A DNA stretch of 64,000 nt from Climacium dendroides (GCA_950106755.1 OX467082.1:13578001-13642000), one strand, 5' to 3'. Counted from the stretch's first letter, positions 10,801-24,423 are shown. Made by a program: numbers and translations. The notes: a model not told the origin generated them from the sequence alone.

Positions 10801-13800
10801 AACCTTTTTTCGTTATTGTTAACGCTTGTCATTGATTACTACCAATGTTCACCTAATTGATATCTTTTAAAGACAATAGTATCAAATTATTATTAACAAA
10901 GTCAAAGAAAATAATTTGAATTTATGACAATATTTATTTATGTTAAAAATCTACAAAAATATATCATAATAGTAATTTTTATAAACCAAATGAGAAACAA
11001 ATGTAAGGTCATCTACTTATATCTACCTTCAATTGAATCAAAGAATTTTATCAAAGTAAAAGTGGATCAAGTAATACTAAAGTAAACGAAGAATATAAAT
11101 AAAATAGAATAATATTTTATGTTGTATTAATTTGTTTTCTAGTCGTAACTTTTGCGTTATGACTGTAAATGGTTTTTGCTCATGACTTTCATGTGTTGTA
11201 TGAATTTTGAAAGAAAAAAAGATATAATAGTTGTAAACATTGCATAGTTTTTTTCAATTTTCTAAAATTAGTATATTATTTTTAAACAACCTCCAATTGA
11301 ATGTCTACCTTTGCCATTAGGGAGGTAGTAATATTTTTGACCCAAAAATAAAAATTGAAGGTAAAAAATAAAAAACAAGGATTTCTACCAAAGTTACACA
11401 AGCCTCAAAAGAGATTTTCTAAAAATGATAAAATCTCTACCTTCTAGATGTGCTTAAAGTGCACTACCTTTCCTTAAGTGCAAAGAACACAATTTTTTTT
11501 CCAAGATGAAAATGGTTGAAAGGAAAAATATTCAAATTAGAAAAAACAATAATTTTTTTTAATTCCTATTTAAAAAAAATTTATCATCAAAGTATCTATT
11601 TGGGGGGATTTTTCATAGAATTTTTTGTGCATAACTTTTAGAGATAAATTTTTGTAGACTTGTATGTTTACAAGTATATTATTTTGAATGCTTTATAAAT
11701 TATTTGTATTTTATTTCATTTAAAAATAATTTATTTTAAAATTCATAGTACCCATTGAAATAGTTTATTTTGACACAAAAATGGAATGTGTTTTGCAATG
11801 ACCCTTGGAGTTCTTTTTTGCTTTTCTATTTGATAGTGAAATGATTATTTTATATAGAGAAATGTTTGTTTTATGTATTTAAGTCATCTTTGGTGGTGGA
11901 TTATTGTCTTCATATTTTACAATCATAACAAGTTAAAAATTTCAAAAGAATTTTTATTTTAAAAAAATAGTGACTAAATTTCTTGTCAAACATTTTTCCT
12001 AGCTCTTGTAAATCTATTGTCTTCTTTGTAAAATTAATTTGTTTTCAATACATTCCCCAAAAGTTCTATGAAAATAAACATTATGAAAACTTTTATTGGA
12101 TTTTAGCATCAAATAACTTCCAAATTCTACAAACACTAATTCTATGGGATACATTTGATCATAAATAAACTTGACAAATAAGAAAAAATTCTTTTGTTTT
12201 TTGTTTTTTTCACAGCATGATTCTTAATTTGAAGATTCCATAAACTTTATATTCTTTTGCATTTTGTAAGTATTTTGGAAATCACCACTAAATCAAGTTG
12301 ATTTTGCATGGTTCAATATTTTGAAACTTAGATGTATAAGTACAAATGAGCTAAGGTCTTCATGAAAAAACTTCACATTCAAATCGTGGAATAGGCACCT
12401 TGGACAAAGTCCATGATTTACAGATTTGTTTCTAAGGCCCACATGATAATATCAAAAATCAAGTTTTAAACTCAATTTTCTAAAATATTCACCTTTAGTA
12501 TATCCAAACTTAGAATTCGGAAACTTTGTAGTTCCAATTTTTTTAATGATTCGATTCAAGACAAAACTATAAATAAACCATGTTTCCTACAACTCATCCA
12601 AACAACAACTCATTTTGAGATTCAAGAAATTTAAGAGGTTTACACCCTAAATGTCCAAGAGGTCTTCTTCCCCCAAAATCACCACTATACTACCATTTCT
12701 AAAATAAAATTACAATTTGTGTAAGAATCATTCTTTGAAAAATATAAACATAGGATCTTATTTAATACTATTAATTTAGTCTACACTATAGTTTTCTAAG
12801 ACTTTGATTGTACAAATTTTGAAATTTCTTAAATCAAAATTCAACTTTAAAAAAAAATAAAAAAAATCCACTCATAATGACTTTAGAGGCCCATGTATTA
12901 TATTTTCACAAAAGAAAAATTTGACTTTTTTGTGTGGCATATTTTCAACTATAAACTAAACACAATTATAAATGTTTGAGAATATGCATGCCAATTTTCA
13001 AAAGGATTGGAGCATTGAGAGATTGGTTTTAAAGCACTGTAGTCAAGTGAGATACATTGGGAAAACAAAAATTTCACTTGACCATGCCCACTAATAATAT
13101 ACTTTATGCAATCAACCCTTTGCACACTTGCCCACCCATGGAATTTTTTCTTTGAGTGACCTTATATTGGCTAGGTTTCCCTTCCAAGACTATCTACAAT
13201 GAGCATTTATTGGAATATTTCCTTTTGAAATATCACCCAAGGCAGAGTTTTGTCCAAATCAAAGTTTTTTTTATTATAAAAGATAGGAGTTGTTGAAATA
13301 CATGAGAAAAATATGAAATTTAAAAAAAAAAAAATTCTGGAGGGGTCTAAGTAGTCCATGAAGTTGCATGACCATAAAATGGTTGACTAGGCATTTAGGA
13401 GTTAGATCCAGCTTACATCTCAAATTAAAATTAAAGTTAACCCACAAATTTTCAAATGTCAAAAATGAAGACAATGAATATAAAAATAATCCACTCAAAG
13501 TTTGTTATTTAGTGCTAGCCACCCAACATATACACATTCTAAATTTTGAAAGTTCTTCTACGGGACTATTCTGCAAATTGTAGATTTCTAAAATCAGATT
13601 ATGGAATTTGTGGGATGTTATTTTTAAAAATAAATTGTATGGAAGAAAATTTAAAATTCTATTTTTAATCATATGGAAAATCAAAATTTTCAACTTTAAT
13701 TCATTAATTAGTAGGCTATGTTGTCCTTACTATCATGTATGGTATTTTAAAACAAATTTTCATAAATCATGAAATCTTGAAGTACAACACTATTAGAAAT

Positions 13801-14640
13801 GATGTCCGTTTAGACTCAAGAAAGGACCACAAGAAAATCCCACATACATGACAAATTTAACTACAATTGGGTCAAATTAGGCACATCTTTATAGTCTACA
13901 TGGTTGTTCTTTCTACTTAAATGTTTTGGGGTTGAACATTTAGTAGACTTTGATGACAATGCAATGCCCAACATAATAATTTTATGAGCATTTTTTTTCC
14001 TTATATAGTGAATGAAAGATTTATTCCAATATCAAGGTTTAGATAACTTTTCTATTAATAGAAGACTCCACCCCACATGTTATCAAAGATAATCTCACCT
14101 ACCCTTAGAGGATATAATATAAGGTAGTTATACCCTTTATCCAATTTTGCTCTCCATTTCTATCAAATACATGTCTATTGAAGTGTCACCAATATGACCT
14201 CAAACCATTTGCTTTAATTGGTTTTTACTTTACAAATGGTACTTCATAGTTGTAAAATAACAAATGGCACTTTCAATGAATGGTTTAGAGTCTTGCTTAA
14301 GACACTTCAAACATGCACCTACTATCACTTTGAAGTTTTTTTCAACCTTGTCTTGACTGTGAAAATTCATAGAAAATACAAAACTTCTCCAATTTATTTA
14401 TTTGTGAATATTACTAATTTCCATTTGTCTACAAGGCAAAAATAACACCTAATTGTGATTTTGACTCCCTCTATATAACCACCTTAGCTGAACCCAAATG
14501 GGTCTTTCTACCTTACTCTTCTTATTTTTTAATGGAGCACTTTTCAAGGTGATCACCACCATTGAAAAGCCTTTGTTAGTCACAAACTCTCTTAGAAAGG
14601 ATACTATTGTGTGCAAGATAGTCTGCTCTTAAAGTGACCA
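10801..14640. other. AT-rich DNA, no gene seen
   Basis: About 3.8 kb with short open frames only. None shows a domain, a signal peptide with a plausible start, or a codon pattern like the real genes in this window. Confidence 0.5.
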
Positions 14641-14654
14641 TTGAAGAGCTGATT

Positions 14655-15160
14655 GTGTTTTCATAGAATATAAACTTCTTGAAACAATTTTCAGTCAAAT
14701 TTTTCTAAGAAGAAAAATGGAATTGGCATCTAATCCAAGTCGTTTCATATTTTTTGGACCTTTGAGGAATTAGCTACAAATTTTTGAAGTTAAAAAATTT
14801 GTGGTCACAAAAAGCGATCACCTCCTGAAATGTATACTACTGGTACATTGAAGAAAGCAAAATGTACCTTTGTGTCATCATCACTATTAGAATATAGATG
14901 CTTTTAGAATAGACCTTCCTTAACTTAAGGTAATAGGTCTAGAAATCACCCACCTAAGAGTTGAAATTAAGTTTTAGGGAGGCGGAGCTTCTTGAAATAG
15001 TTTTTAGAAAATTTTCCTTGAAAGACAAGTGGAATTGGCATCTAATCCAAGTCATTTCATATTTTTTGGGAGCTTTGTGGAATCAGTTATAAAATTTTGA
15101 AGTTGAAATGGCATAGGGCTCTAAAATCGCCTACCTCCTAAAATGTACATTTTTTGTACA
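14655..15160 (+). repeat. Dispersed repeat D, two tandem copies
   Basis: Two copies, at about 14655-14880 and 14980-15160, share AACTTCTTGAAACA- or GCTTCTTGAAATAG-like starts, the core GGAATTGGCATCTAATCCAA, TTTCATATTTTTTGG and ACCTCCTAAAATGTA. Further copies lie at 16262-16400, 29470-29680 and, inverted, 24690-24900. The function and the full ends are unknown. Confidence 0.7.
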
Positions 15161-15539
15161 TCATTGAAGGCTATAAAAAAAACATGTACACGCGATGTAC
15201 ATTTGAAGATGTGAGTGTCTTTAGAGTGTGTGCAGTTTTAGAGCGTGTTATCTTCAGTTTAGAGGTTTTTTTATGCATGAATTTTTGCCACTTAGCTACA
15301 ACCAAATGATCTTGGCTATTTTTTTGTAATGGAATGGAAATTTTAATTTTTTTTTGGATAGGAATAGCTAGATTACTACTGCATTCAAAGACTAGTAGAC
15401 AAATTTTACCTAGGTATCACCTAATTTTCATATAGGTATCACCAAGTATTACATGAGTAATGAAGAACCAATTGGCTCTTTTCAAAAATGAAAAAAACAC
15501 ACAAAAAAACACTGCTTCAGTTAAGGTAGGTACACCCAA

Positions 15540-16173
15540 ATGTGCCACTGACCTTAAACCGCCATCTACACTATTTGCACATCTCCAAAATCAGTTTTGT
15601 ACCAATGTGGAAGAAACGCTTTCAGAACCAAACTTTGTTCCTCAATAACTTTTGCATACAATGTCCAAATGCCACGTTCTCTGGTGCGTTGGAACCTCCT
15701 TTCACTTGCCAACAAGAAGATATGAAAATTTGACCAGTCTAATAATAGAAAATAGGCTCGGTAGCAAAAAGTGGCGGTTTTGGGTGTATCGGTCGGTCCT
15801 TCCTCTCCTGAAACTGACTGAAGAACATTCCTGCCAGCACTTTTTCCACGCCTCATATTTTCCACGCGGCAAGTGTTCTCCACAAAGTGAGGTTGGGTTG
15901 CGTGAACTCCTGAACTCCTGCGGCTTCGGTGGATATGGACTTTGCCGAAGTGGGCCTCTTCCCAACAGAAAAAAAAAGAGAGAGAAACGAAAACGGAAAG
16001 CAACCGCGTAACTGAAGCATATGCGTCGAGGAGTCTCCTCCGTCTTTAACTTACTTGATTTCCGAATCTTCTTCGAATATGTCGGTTGGGAAATGAAAGA
16101 AGAAGGAGAAGGAGAAGGAGATTTGAGATGCTTCTTGGTTCTGTTTTTTGGAGATTGTATGAATAAACTATGA
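15540..16173. other. Less AT-rich island, possible gene 5' fragment
   Basis: Base composition rises sharply here compared with both flanks, most of all at 15780-16080. On the plus strand an ATG at 16021 opens a 50-codon frame that ends at 16173 and contains an Arg-rich start, FNLLDF and a Glu/Gly run written by a GAAGGA repeat. Longer minus-strand frames cross the same DNA but show no domain. It could be a promoter with 5' exon of a lost gene, or one exon of a gene I cannot assemble. Confidence 0.25.
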
Positions 16174-16261
16174 ATCTTCAAAAGCTAATTGTAGCAATGT
16201 CAAGTCAGCAAGGGAGTCGGTCCATAAGTCGACCATATAAGCACTAGAACTGAATTTTGGG

Positions 16262-16400
16262 CAGGTGAAACTTCTCAAAATATTTCCCAGTAAATTTCTC
16301 TTGAAGGACAAGAAGAATTGACATCAAACCCAAGTTGTTTCGTATTTTCTGGGTTATTTTTGAATTAGTTATGAATTTTCAAACGAGAAGTGTTGTAGGT
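16262..16400 (+). repeat. Dispersed repeat D, diverged copy
   Basis: Matches the repeat at 14655-15160 through CTTCTCAAAATATTT, GAATTGACATCAAACCCAAG and TTTCGTATTTTCTGGG. It is more diverged than the other copies. Confidence 0.55.
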
Positions 16401-16714
16401 CCCTATTTATGATTCTAGGTCTTTCATAAAGTGTCCACTGCAACTTCTATAAGAGAAATGGGAAAAGCAAGGAGAATGATTGGCTTTTGAAATAATGAAT
16501 AATATTTTTCTTAATTTTTTCAATGACTATGGAGGTCAATTTAAGAACCACCTCCAATTCATTCCAATGTTGTTTATAGGGGTGGTTCAAAAATGCCCAA
16601 ACGGAGTTCAAGCCTCCTACCTTATTTGTTTTTTTTTCATTTTGAAAAAGGAGACAATTGATTCTTCAATACTCATGTGATACTTGGATGATACTTGGCG
16701 ATAACCATCCGTTG

Positions 16715-16948
16715 TTTATTTGTTTTGTTTTATTTGTTATTTCTTGGATTGTGTGTCCCTTGATTGCATTCTTGGTATTGTTGGAGAGACCTTGGTGAGG
16801 AGGGGTGCACGGGCCTTGTTTTGTGACGTTTGGACTCATGTTGAAAAGATATTGAATTTCAAAGTTTTTATGGATTAAAAATTTAGAAAATTATTTTTAT
16901 TTTTATTTTTATTGTGGCAACAATATAGGGTCACACTAGTCTATATGA
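16715..16948 (+). mobile_element. Solo Helitron-like 3' remnant
   Basis: Diverged copy of the unit in the array at 25202-28464. It keeps GAGGAGGGGTGCAC, the TTAGAAAATTA-type AT half, TGTGGCAACAATA and the terminal GGGTCACACTAG followed by TCTAT. The start is lost. Confidence 0.55.
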
Positions 16949-17350
16949 AAACTAGGTGATACATAGGTAAAATTTGTCTATTGGTTTCAAAATACAACAA
17001 TAATCTGGCTATTTTGACCCCCTAAGATGAAATTCCCTTTACAAAAAATAGCCAACATCTTTTGGGTAAGTGGGTGTAGTCAATTGGTGAAAAATCATGC
17101 ATAAAAGAAACATTGATGTCAGTCCAAATCAACCTTGGGGTCTCCATTTTTGCTACTTAGAGAGTGTACATGTAAGACTTTATATGATAGTTTTGTAAAA
17201 GTTTACCTTAACTTAATTATTATCCTATTGTTCCTTGTGGCTATAGAGTTCACATCCCTTTATACTTGGGATCAAGCTAAGTTTATCAAAATAATTGATC
17301 TCTCTTATTGGTCAAGTACATCTCTAACTTCATGGCAATTTGAAAAGTGT

Positions 17351-17353
17351 GTG

Positions 17354-17397
<44 letters not shown>
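17351..17397 (+). repeat. (TC)n(TA)n microsatellite
   Basis: An uninterrupted TC run of about 28 bases is followed directly by a TA run of about 16 bases. Confidence 0.95.
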
Positions 17398-17433
17398 AGT
17401 TTTTTTAGCTTGGTGCTAAGTGTAAAGCAACCC

Positions 17434-18216
17434 TTAACCTTTAAAAGACCAAAGGATTGTTGAACAACTAATTGAAATTTGGATAGGTTCCTACAAAGTC
17501 AATTTTTAAAATATTTTTTTAAAGTTTTGACAATAGGTGTGAGCATGTATCCCTTAGGTGGGAATGTAATTTTTTTTCTGATTAGGTGCTCAAATAAAAA
17601 ATTATGCTACGTACAACTTTTATGGGCAAGACATTCAACTTCCAACATTGTTAAAAATTCCTCCTCTACCTTTGAAATTTGGTGGGTATGTAATTCACAA
17701 GATATAAAAGTCTTACTCTAGGAGAAATTAATGTTTATTGATCTACCTTTTCTTTTACCTTCTAAGAAACTACCATAATGGCAATCACTTAAAATTTAGT
17801 GAAGAATTGTCTTTCTACATTCGTCCATCTTTTGCAAAAAAATACTTTAAAACCATATTCATGCACCTTTTCATTCAAATTTGGCGACTTCCTCCACATT
17901 TTTAATTGAAATAGAAAATTTATAGCAAAAACAAATTACTTCTATGTGACAAAAAGTAGACATTAATTTGAAAATGGTACAATCCAACCCCATGGTGCCA
18001 AAAATAAAAAGGGTTGTTATTGACCTTGTCAAGTAAGGGCAATTTTTTTTCTATCTAACTTCAAAAGTTATAATCTTTCAATATATGCTCTCAAAGTTTA
18101 TGATTTTTTTATTAAATTGGTAGAATACAAATTTATATTTTGGAACTTAAAAAAATAAATTTCCATTTTGACTAAATAAATGGCAACTTTTGAGGATTTT
18201 ATGGTTTTTAGAGTAA
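17434..18216 (-). mobile_element. TTAA-flanked element, subfamily A, copy 2 (decayed)
   Basis: Starts TTAA CCTTTAAAAGACC and, read forward, follows the reverse complement of the 32614-33525 copy: GTGGGAATGTAATTTTTTTT, GTGCTCAAATAAAAAATTAT, then near 18180 ATGGCAACTTTTGAGG. The far end reads TTTTTAGAGTAACC and has lost the exact TTAA. It is about 130 bp shorter than full-length copies. Confidence 0.6.
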
Positions 18217-18731
18217 CCAACCATTCACTCTGTACATCCAATAACCACACAGCAACCATTACCAATTACTATACAATATCCATATAATTCAATCATCAAT
18301 TCAATTGTGATAGAAACAACATTTTGTATCACCATCCAATGACTACACAGTGTGCAATAAAGGGTCACAAGTAATTTTTGGTTCACAATGCAAAACTCAT
18401 TTGTTCTTTTTGCTTAAGTTCTATTGATGCCTATGCTAGGTCATTATACCAAATTCAAGCCATTTAAATTATTATTGGATTTTATATAAGGCTCTTAATC
18501 TAAAATAATAGAAAATAATAGAAAAAACAATTAACAACTATATTTTGGCAACTTCTACCTTATTGTTCATCTCAAATTGGACTATAAAATTGATCACCTT
18601 TGAATTTAAAATCAATTAATGAAATAAGTCTTACTTAATCAGATTTTAATTTTGATTTGTAAATTTTAGATATCCTAAACTTGAATATTTTAGAGCAATT
18701 TGAATCTATAAAATGATACAAAATATTGGTT

Positions 18732-18868
18732 AACAATATAATGTTAAAGCCTATCCTACAATATATGATATAACAATATATCATAACAATATAATGTTAA
18801 AGCCTATCCTACAATATATGATATAACAATATATCATAACAATATAATGTTAAAGCCTATCCTACAAA
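18732..18868 (+). repeat. 53-bp tandem repeat, about 2.6 copies
   Basis: Unit starts at 18732, 18785 and 18838 with AACAATATAATGTTAAAGCC. Copies are nearly identical, which points to a recent duplication. Each unit contains the imperfect palindrome ATATATGATATAACAATATA. Confidence 0.9.
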
Positions 18869-19411
18869 GCCTATTTATGATATAAATTTTGATTATTTTT
18901 GCTTTTTTTATTTGATATGAATTTCTGTATTGTAAATTTTATAACTTATAGAGGGCATATCATTTCATTTGTGAAAAGAAATTAAAACTTTAGTTAAATG
19001 GTGCTCAAAAATTAAAAATTCTTAAAGCTTCACAACTCAAATATGGCCCTTTAATTTGAGACAAGTCATCAAATGTCATTTGAATTTTTATTCAACTTGT
19101 TTTTTTTGGAATGGCAATATAGTATGATTGTATAGTGGCTCTTAAAATGTTTTCTACATTTACAAAATTTGCCATAGCTAATTGAGAAACTAGAGATTTT
19201 GGACAAATTTTGGACATGTTGAGGTGCATAAAAAATTCTAAAAAAACGTTTTAAATAAATTTTAATTTTTTTATAATTTAATTAAATTAATTAGTGGAAA
19301 AAACTATGAATATAAGTAAATTTTTTCCAAGGGTTTTCAGTGAGATTTTTTTAGAATCATACTACTAAAATCATAACTCCCTTTGTAATATCACAAATGC
19401 TACCATTAATG

Positions 19412-20211
19412 CTAGGGGCTCGTGCTTGCTGTGCTAAGCATTCATTGTATCACATATTAGTTATATTTGAATAGAATGCATGATAATGATTTCAATAAGT
19501 CTTTAAAATAATTATTTTAAATATTTTATAAAAATATTTTCAATCATGCATACATAGAAATTATATTTTCACACAATGTGATATTATAGAAATAGAGTAG
19601 CAATTTGCAATCACTTCTATAATATCACTTTTTACAAAGGATGATATTATAAAAATAATATAGTTGTTGCAATTGAGGTGATATTAAAGAGGATCCGTAG
19701 GATGGTATTATAGAGGTAGCAAATCCATTGTTTCTCTTGGCTTTTCACTTCTTTGCACTTCTATGATTTTGTGCTTTTGTGAGCTTTGAGCTTTCATGAT
19801 TTCAATTTTCTATTGCTATTACCAAATGATTTTGAGAAATTTATTCAATTGAAGCAATTTTGGATTCCACAATAATTAAGTTGCTCACAAAGTTTTTGAG
19901 ATTTATAAGTTTCTTTTTAATTCTTCAATTTGGGTTGTCACTTTTGTAACAATGGAGTCAAATTTCTAATGCATTCTAATGTATATGTATCTTTTATAGT
20001 ATATACCATTGCATATGTCTTATTCATCATTCAATCAATTTCTATTGTACATTTCAATATATGCTTACTTATAAAAAAAAATTATACAAAGATTTTAGTC
20101 ATTTTTATTTGAAGGTTTATTGAAATTTTTGTTATGCATTCTATCTAATACATAAAAATTCTTATAAAATTCTAATGATGAATGCGTAGCATAGCGAGCA
20201 CCAACCGCTAG
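19412..20211 (+). mobile_element. CTAG-bounded element F, copy 1
   Basis: 800 bp element with imperfect terminal inverted repeats of about 33 bp. The left end reads CTAGGGGCTCGTGCTTGCTG; the right end, reverse complemented, reads CTAGCGGTTGGTGCTCGCTA, and both run on to a GCATTCAT word. The copy at 54578-55394 is its reverse complement almost throughout. Homology between the loci continues about 55 bp beyond the left CTAG (19357-19411), so the mobile unit may be larger. No transposase frame is present. Confidence 0.7.
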
Positions 20212-21403
20212 TATTGTATTAAAATTTTATGAATTTTAAAATTTTATTGAGTGAAATATTTTATCACAGCTAATATGTCCAAAAATTTGTTGAATTTATC
20301 TAATTTTTTAATTAGTTATGGCAATTTTTGAAGTGTATGAAAACTTAAGAGAGCTTTTGTATGCAATCTAATCACATTCGGGCTTATATTCTTCCATATT
20401 TGGTTTTGGTGCTACCCATGCAATTCCAAGCAACAAAGAGGGATTAAAATTGTTGGTACTTCAATGTTGTTAAAAAATTTACTTATAGGATAAAAATTCA
20501 AATGAAATCTAGAACAAGAGAAAAGAAAAGTCAAATGAAGGATCACATTTCATGTTTTAAATATCACTATAAATTTATATAAGTTTTTCTATGGAATCTT
20601 TATATAAGACGCAAATGTTGGAGAAACAAATATATGGACATGACATTTGATTCTATGAATTCAATAAATAACCCTCCAAAGGAGCTTCGCCTTTGTAGTG
20701 CATTGTAGCAATGGCAAGAAAGTGGGCCAACCTATTCAAATCTTTCACACTCACCTTAAATGTAGCTTTTATAGTTACAAATATCATTTGCTTTAGTCTA
20801 TTATAAAGTCAAAAATGACTTTAACATGACACGCTTTTCCAACAAACACATTTTATTATTGCACCCTATAAATACAATAAAATTTGTGTTTTTTAATAGG
20901 ACACTAATAAAATAAGATTTTTTTTTAAAGATTTTAATATACATGTCCATAAATGAACTTGAAGCTTTCATACTTGAATAGTGCGCATTCTAGGCAAGAA
21001 TCTTCAAAGTCACTTTTAAATAAGAACTATGATTCAATACAACTTCTTTACAATTGAATCTCTATATGTATTACCTCAATAATTGTTCAAATCTCATGTA
21101 TGTTACAAAATTTCACCCCTTTATTAGATCTTTAACAAAATTGTTAGATCTTAAACGTTACTAATTCTTCATAACATCATTTCCAAATGTACCTCACTAC
21201 ATATGTGTTAGAATAATAATAAAAATGATAAATTAAAATGCATATCTTTTTTAGTAGTCCAAAATTTGATACACTATGCATGTATTATTTGTTACATATT
21301 ATAATGTTGTATGTGTATACCCATATATATTTTCAAGTCAATTTTGCAAATACAACAAAAAAAACTCAAGTCTCTCCAATGCAAAACTTTAAGCCAAGAG
21401 AAT
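20212..21403. other. AT-rich DNA, no gene seen
   Basis: No supported feature. Confidence 0.5.
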
Positions 21404-22307
21404 TTAAACCCTAAAGGTTTTTGACAAGTTTTCACCAAAAATGCTCCAAAATTGCCATTTCTAGTACAAGTACCAATTTTTTGTAAAAACATTTTTGGAC
21501 TAATATAGTAATAGTAGGATCATGTAGTACACTAATATGGAAAGATGTGGAAAAATTTCAAAAAATTCCACCATGTAGATTGCAAAATATTAGTTGTTGA
21601 AGTGACCAAAAATTCCTTTTTTTCACCCTGCAAAAAATAGGGCAGCTGCACTTCATAAGATTACAATTGTATAAAAAAATGTCTACAATGGTGGTGCTTC
21701 TTTGGGTTCGTTCTTCAATGCAAGTGGGCTACATACTTTAAAAATTTTAGATCATTTGGAATTGTACAACATGTAGATTAAAAAATAATACATAAAAAAA
21801 AGTAGAGAACGAATCAAAATACTAAATTGTTGAGAGTTTTGTTACGGAATCAAAAAATTCTAATGGTTGCAATAAACAATTTTCATCCTATAATTTTATT
21901 TTTTTCAAAAAACTACTAAAAATTGAGTTAAATAAAGGACTTCAAAGCATCTTTTTGAAAAAATAACTTATAGGATTCTTAACTACTTGCAAACTAAAAC
22001 TCCTCATAACTTTCATCTCATAAATCAAAATGGAATGATTCAAAGCTTTCACATATATGATAATCTAAAAGTGTTCTTTTAAAAAAAAATTGAGCTTGCC
22101 CAAGTTGCCCGCTAATTGGTGAAAATTACATATCATATAATAGCTTTTAAACCATGTAGTCAATAGTTATGAAGTTTGTTGGACCTTAAAGCTACTCCTC
22201 AGGCACATGTCTGAATTTTTTTAAAATAAAATGAAAATTCCATTTGCAATGAGCTACCGCAAATTGCTATGTTGCTAAAAGAACATAGTTTGGTCCTTTT
22301 TGTTTAA
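21404..22307 (+). mobile_element. TTAA-flanked element, subfamily A, copy 3
   Basis: Left end TTAAACCCTAAAGG, then a CAAAATTGCCATTTCTAG block and a TGTAGATTGCAAAATAT block in the same order as in 32614-33525. The right end (TTTGGTCCTTTTTG, then TTAA at 22304-22307) is worn. This TTAA is also the first TTAA of the next element, which lies in the opposite orientation. Confidence 0.6.
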
Positions 22308-23226
22308 CCCCTAAAGGACTGTTTGTCCCCTTGGAGGACAATTTGAGTCTGCGGGTAGGTTCCTATTGTCTCAATTTGTAATGAATGTTTTTGAGATTTT
22401 TTGAGGTTGTCAAATTTGCCAAGAGCTTTGTGAATATGTAATTTTTGTTTCAATCGGTGCCGGGAGAAAAAGTTATGGCACAATAAGCCAAAAACAAAAG
22501 TCAACGGGCAGCACAAAAAAATAAAAAAAAGTTAAAAAAAAATCCTAAAATCTTATATTTTTGTCTATATTTGAAGCTTTAATTCATTCCATTTGGACTA
22601 ATTATGAGAAAGTTATGGACAATCTTAGTTTTTCGGGCAATCTAAGCATCTTCTTGAAAAAATAAATTATAGGATTCATTTGTGAATGCAATTTTTATAA
22701 TTTTCTAAAAATAAAATTTAGACAAGGTTAGGTTTGCTTTCTAGAACAATCTCGCCGTTGGGATTATTGTATGTCAATTCAATCTTGAAGCTATTAATGA
22801 TTTAGTTTTTCCTTCAATCTTTAACCTACTTCTACTTAACAATTTTTTACTGAGTGAAAATTAAGTGTTTTTTTGTTGAATTTTTTTTTCTTAGATTCTC
22901 AACTCAACTATTCAACATAATAACTTAGAAAATCAAAATTGACAGTGCAAAAATTTTTAGTTAAAAAGATTCAAAGCCAAAAAATCTAGTCAAGCAAGTT
23001 GCAAGAAAAAATTATTTTCTTCACTTTGGATGCAAATATCTTGCAATCTATGCGGTTAAATTTGATGAAATTTTTACCACATGCTCTCAAACAAGTTAGG
23101 TACAAGATCCTATGGTTGGATTTTGAAAAAATTGTATTTATTAATATTTTCTTAGGTGAACGCAGCAGAAGTGGTAGTTCTAAGTGGTTTTTGACAAAAA
23201 AACACCCTCGGGGCTTTAGGAGTTAA
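22304..23226 (-). mobile_element. TTAA-flanked element, subfamily A, copy 4
   Basis: 923 bp from TTAA CCCCTAAAGGAC to GGGCTTTAGGAG TTAA. Read forward it follows the reverse complement of 32614-33525: a TTTGTCCCCTTGGAGGACAA end, an AAGTTATGGCACAATAAGCC block, TTCATTCCATTTGGAC, ATCTTCTTGAAAAAATAA, and near the far end a GATGCAAATATCTTGCAATC block. It has no transposase-sized frame. Confidence 0.8.
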
Positions 23227-23785
23227 GAGTTTCAAAATTTTTATTTTTCTTCACTTCAAATTCTATAATCTTGCAATATATAATGGTACTATTAATTAGT
23301 TTATTAAAATCTAGTTGTAATACACATAAATCTATTTTACATAATTTGAGCACAAGACACCTTAACATTGTACTCTTTATTGCATGAATTTTGAAATTTT
23401 CATGCAATTTTTTTTTCTATATATATATTTATGAAAAATTCCAACATTTGTGTGCAATTGAATTTTGAAAATTCATCATTGACAACTTTCAATCAATTAT
23501 CACGTAATATCATGAAATTTAATGTAAAAGATTCACCAAAAATAAAATTTTGTTTTTTTAAAGTTGAAATTTGGTATGTATGATCAAGATTGTATAGGAA
23601 TACAATGATGCAAGAATTGCATAAAAATTGTAAAAGATCATGTTTGACAATGGGGGCATTTGTATACAAACATGGAGACACAACAATCTTTATTGTAGGC
23701 CATTGTACAATTATGACTCTCAGTAATATTTCACTCAATAAAAATACATGTTTGACAATGGGGACAAACAGTAATATTTCACCAT

Positions 23786-24423
23786 TTAACCCCTAAATGT
23801 TCAAGGCACCAAATTCTGGTGTCAAAAATACTTTGAAGTTAAATAATGTCCAACTAAGTTGCTATTTATAGTAGTTTATATTTTTGACAAATTCTTTTGA
23901 AGTCTATTTTTAGCATCAAAAATTTGATTTTGAAAATGAATGATTATGATTTTTCTATCCAAGATTTTGTGCAAGGGTGTCCATTGTAATCTTGACTTTC
24001 CATAACGTTGAGGGCTCTTGGAAATGAGCCTCACATACACTAGATCTTGGAGAAAAAATCACATTAAAAATCCATTTAAAAAATTGTAGAGTAGATTTTG
24101 AGAAGCCAAAAATTGATTGGGGTTATGCATATTAGGCCCTTCAACCTCATATTTTTTTGGTGACCAACTTTTTAGATTTGATATGCAAAAAGAGAGTTGA
24201 AAGATTTTCATAGTTTTAACACCTTGATGATTAAACATCATAATCTTTCAATTCATAAATGATGTTTTTATTTTATTTTATGTAATCTCTAACATGTCTA
24301 GTTTGAATTTATACAATTACAATTAAAAAAAAATTGATATAACTTATCAAAATGTTGACTTTTTGTTCAATTTTGAGCAAATTCCAAGAAGCTCAAAACA
24401 TGCCTTGGGCATTCAGGGATTAA
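23786..24423 (+). mobile_element. TTAA-flanked element, subfamily B, long copy
   Basis: 638 bp from TTAA CCCCTAAATGTTCAAGGCACC-like to GCCTTGGGCATTCAGGGA TTAA. The first 320 bp match 61853-62138 closely (AAGTTGCTATTTATAGTAG, GAGGGCTCTTGGAAATGAGC, CACTAGATCTTGGAGAAAAA). The 61.9-kb copy then jumps to its right terminus, so it is an internal-deletion derivative of this longer form. Confidence 0.8.

Noticed and set aside
22304..23226. PIF/Harbinger MITE with a TTA/TAA duplication
   Set aside because: The ends read TTA|A..T|TAA, so a direct 3-bp duplication does not fit, while TTAA fits both ends.
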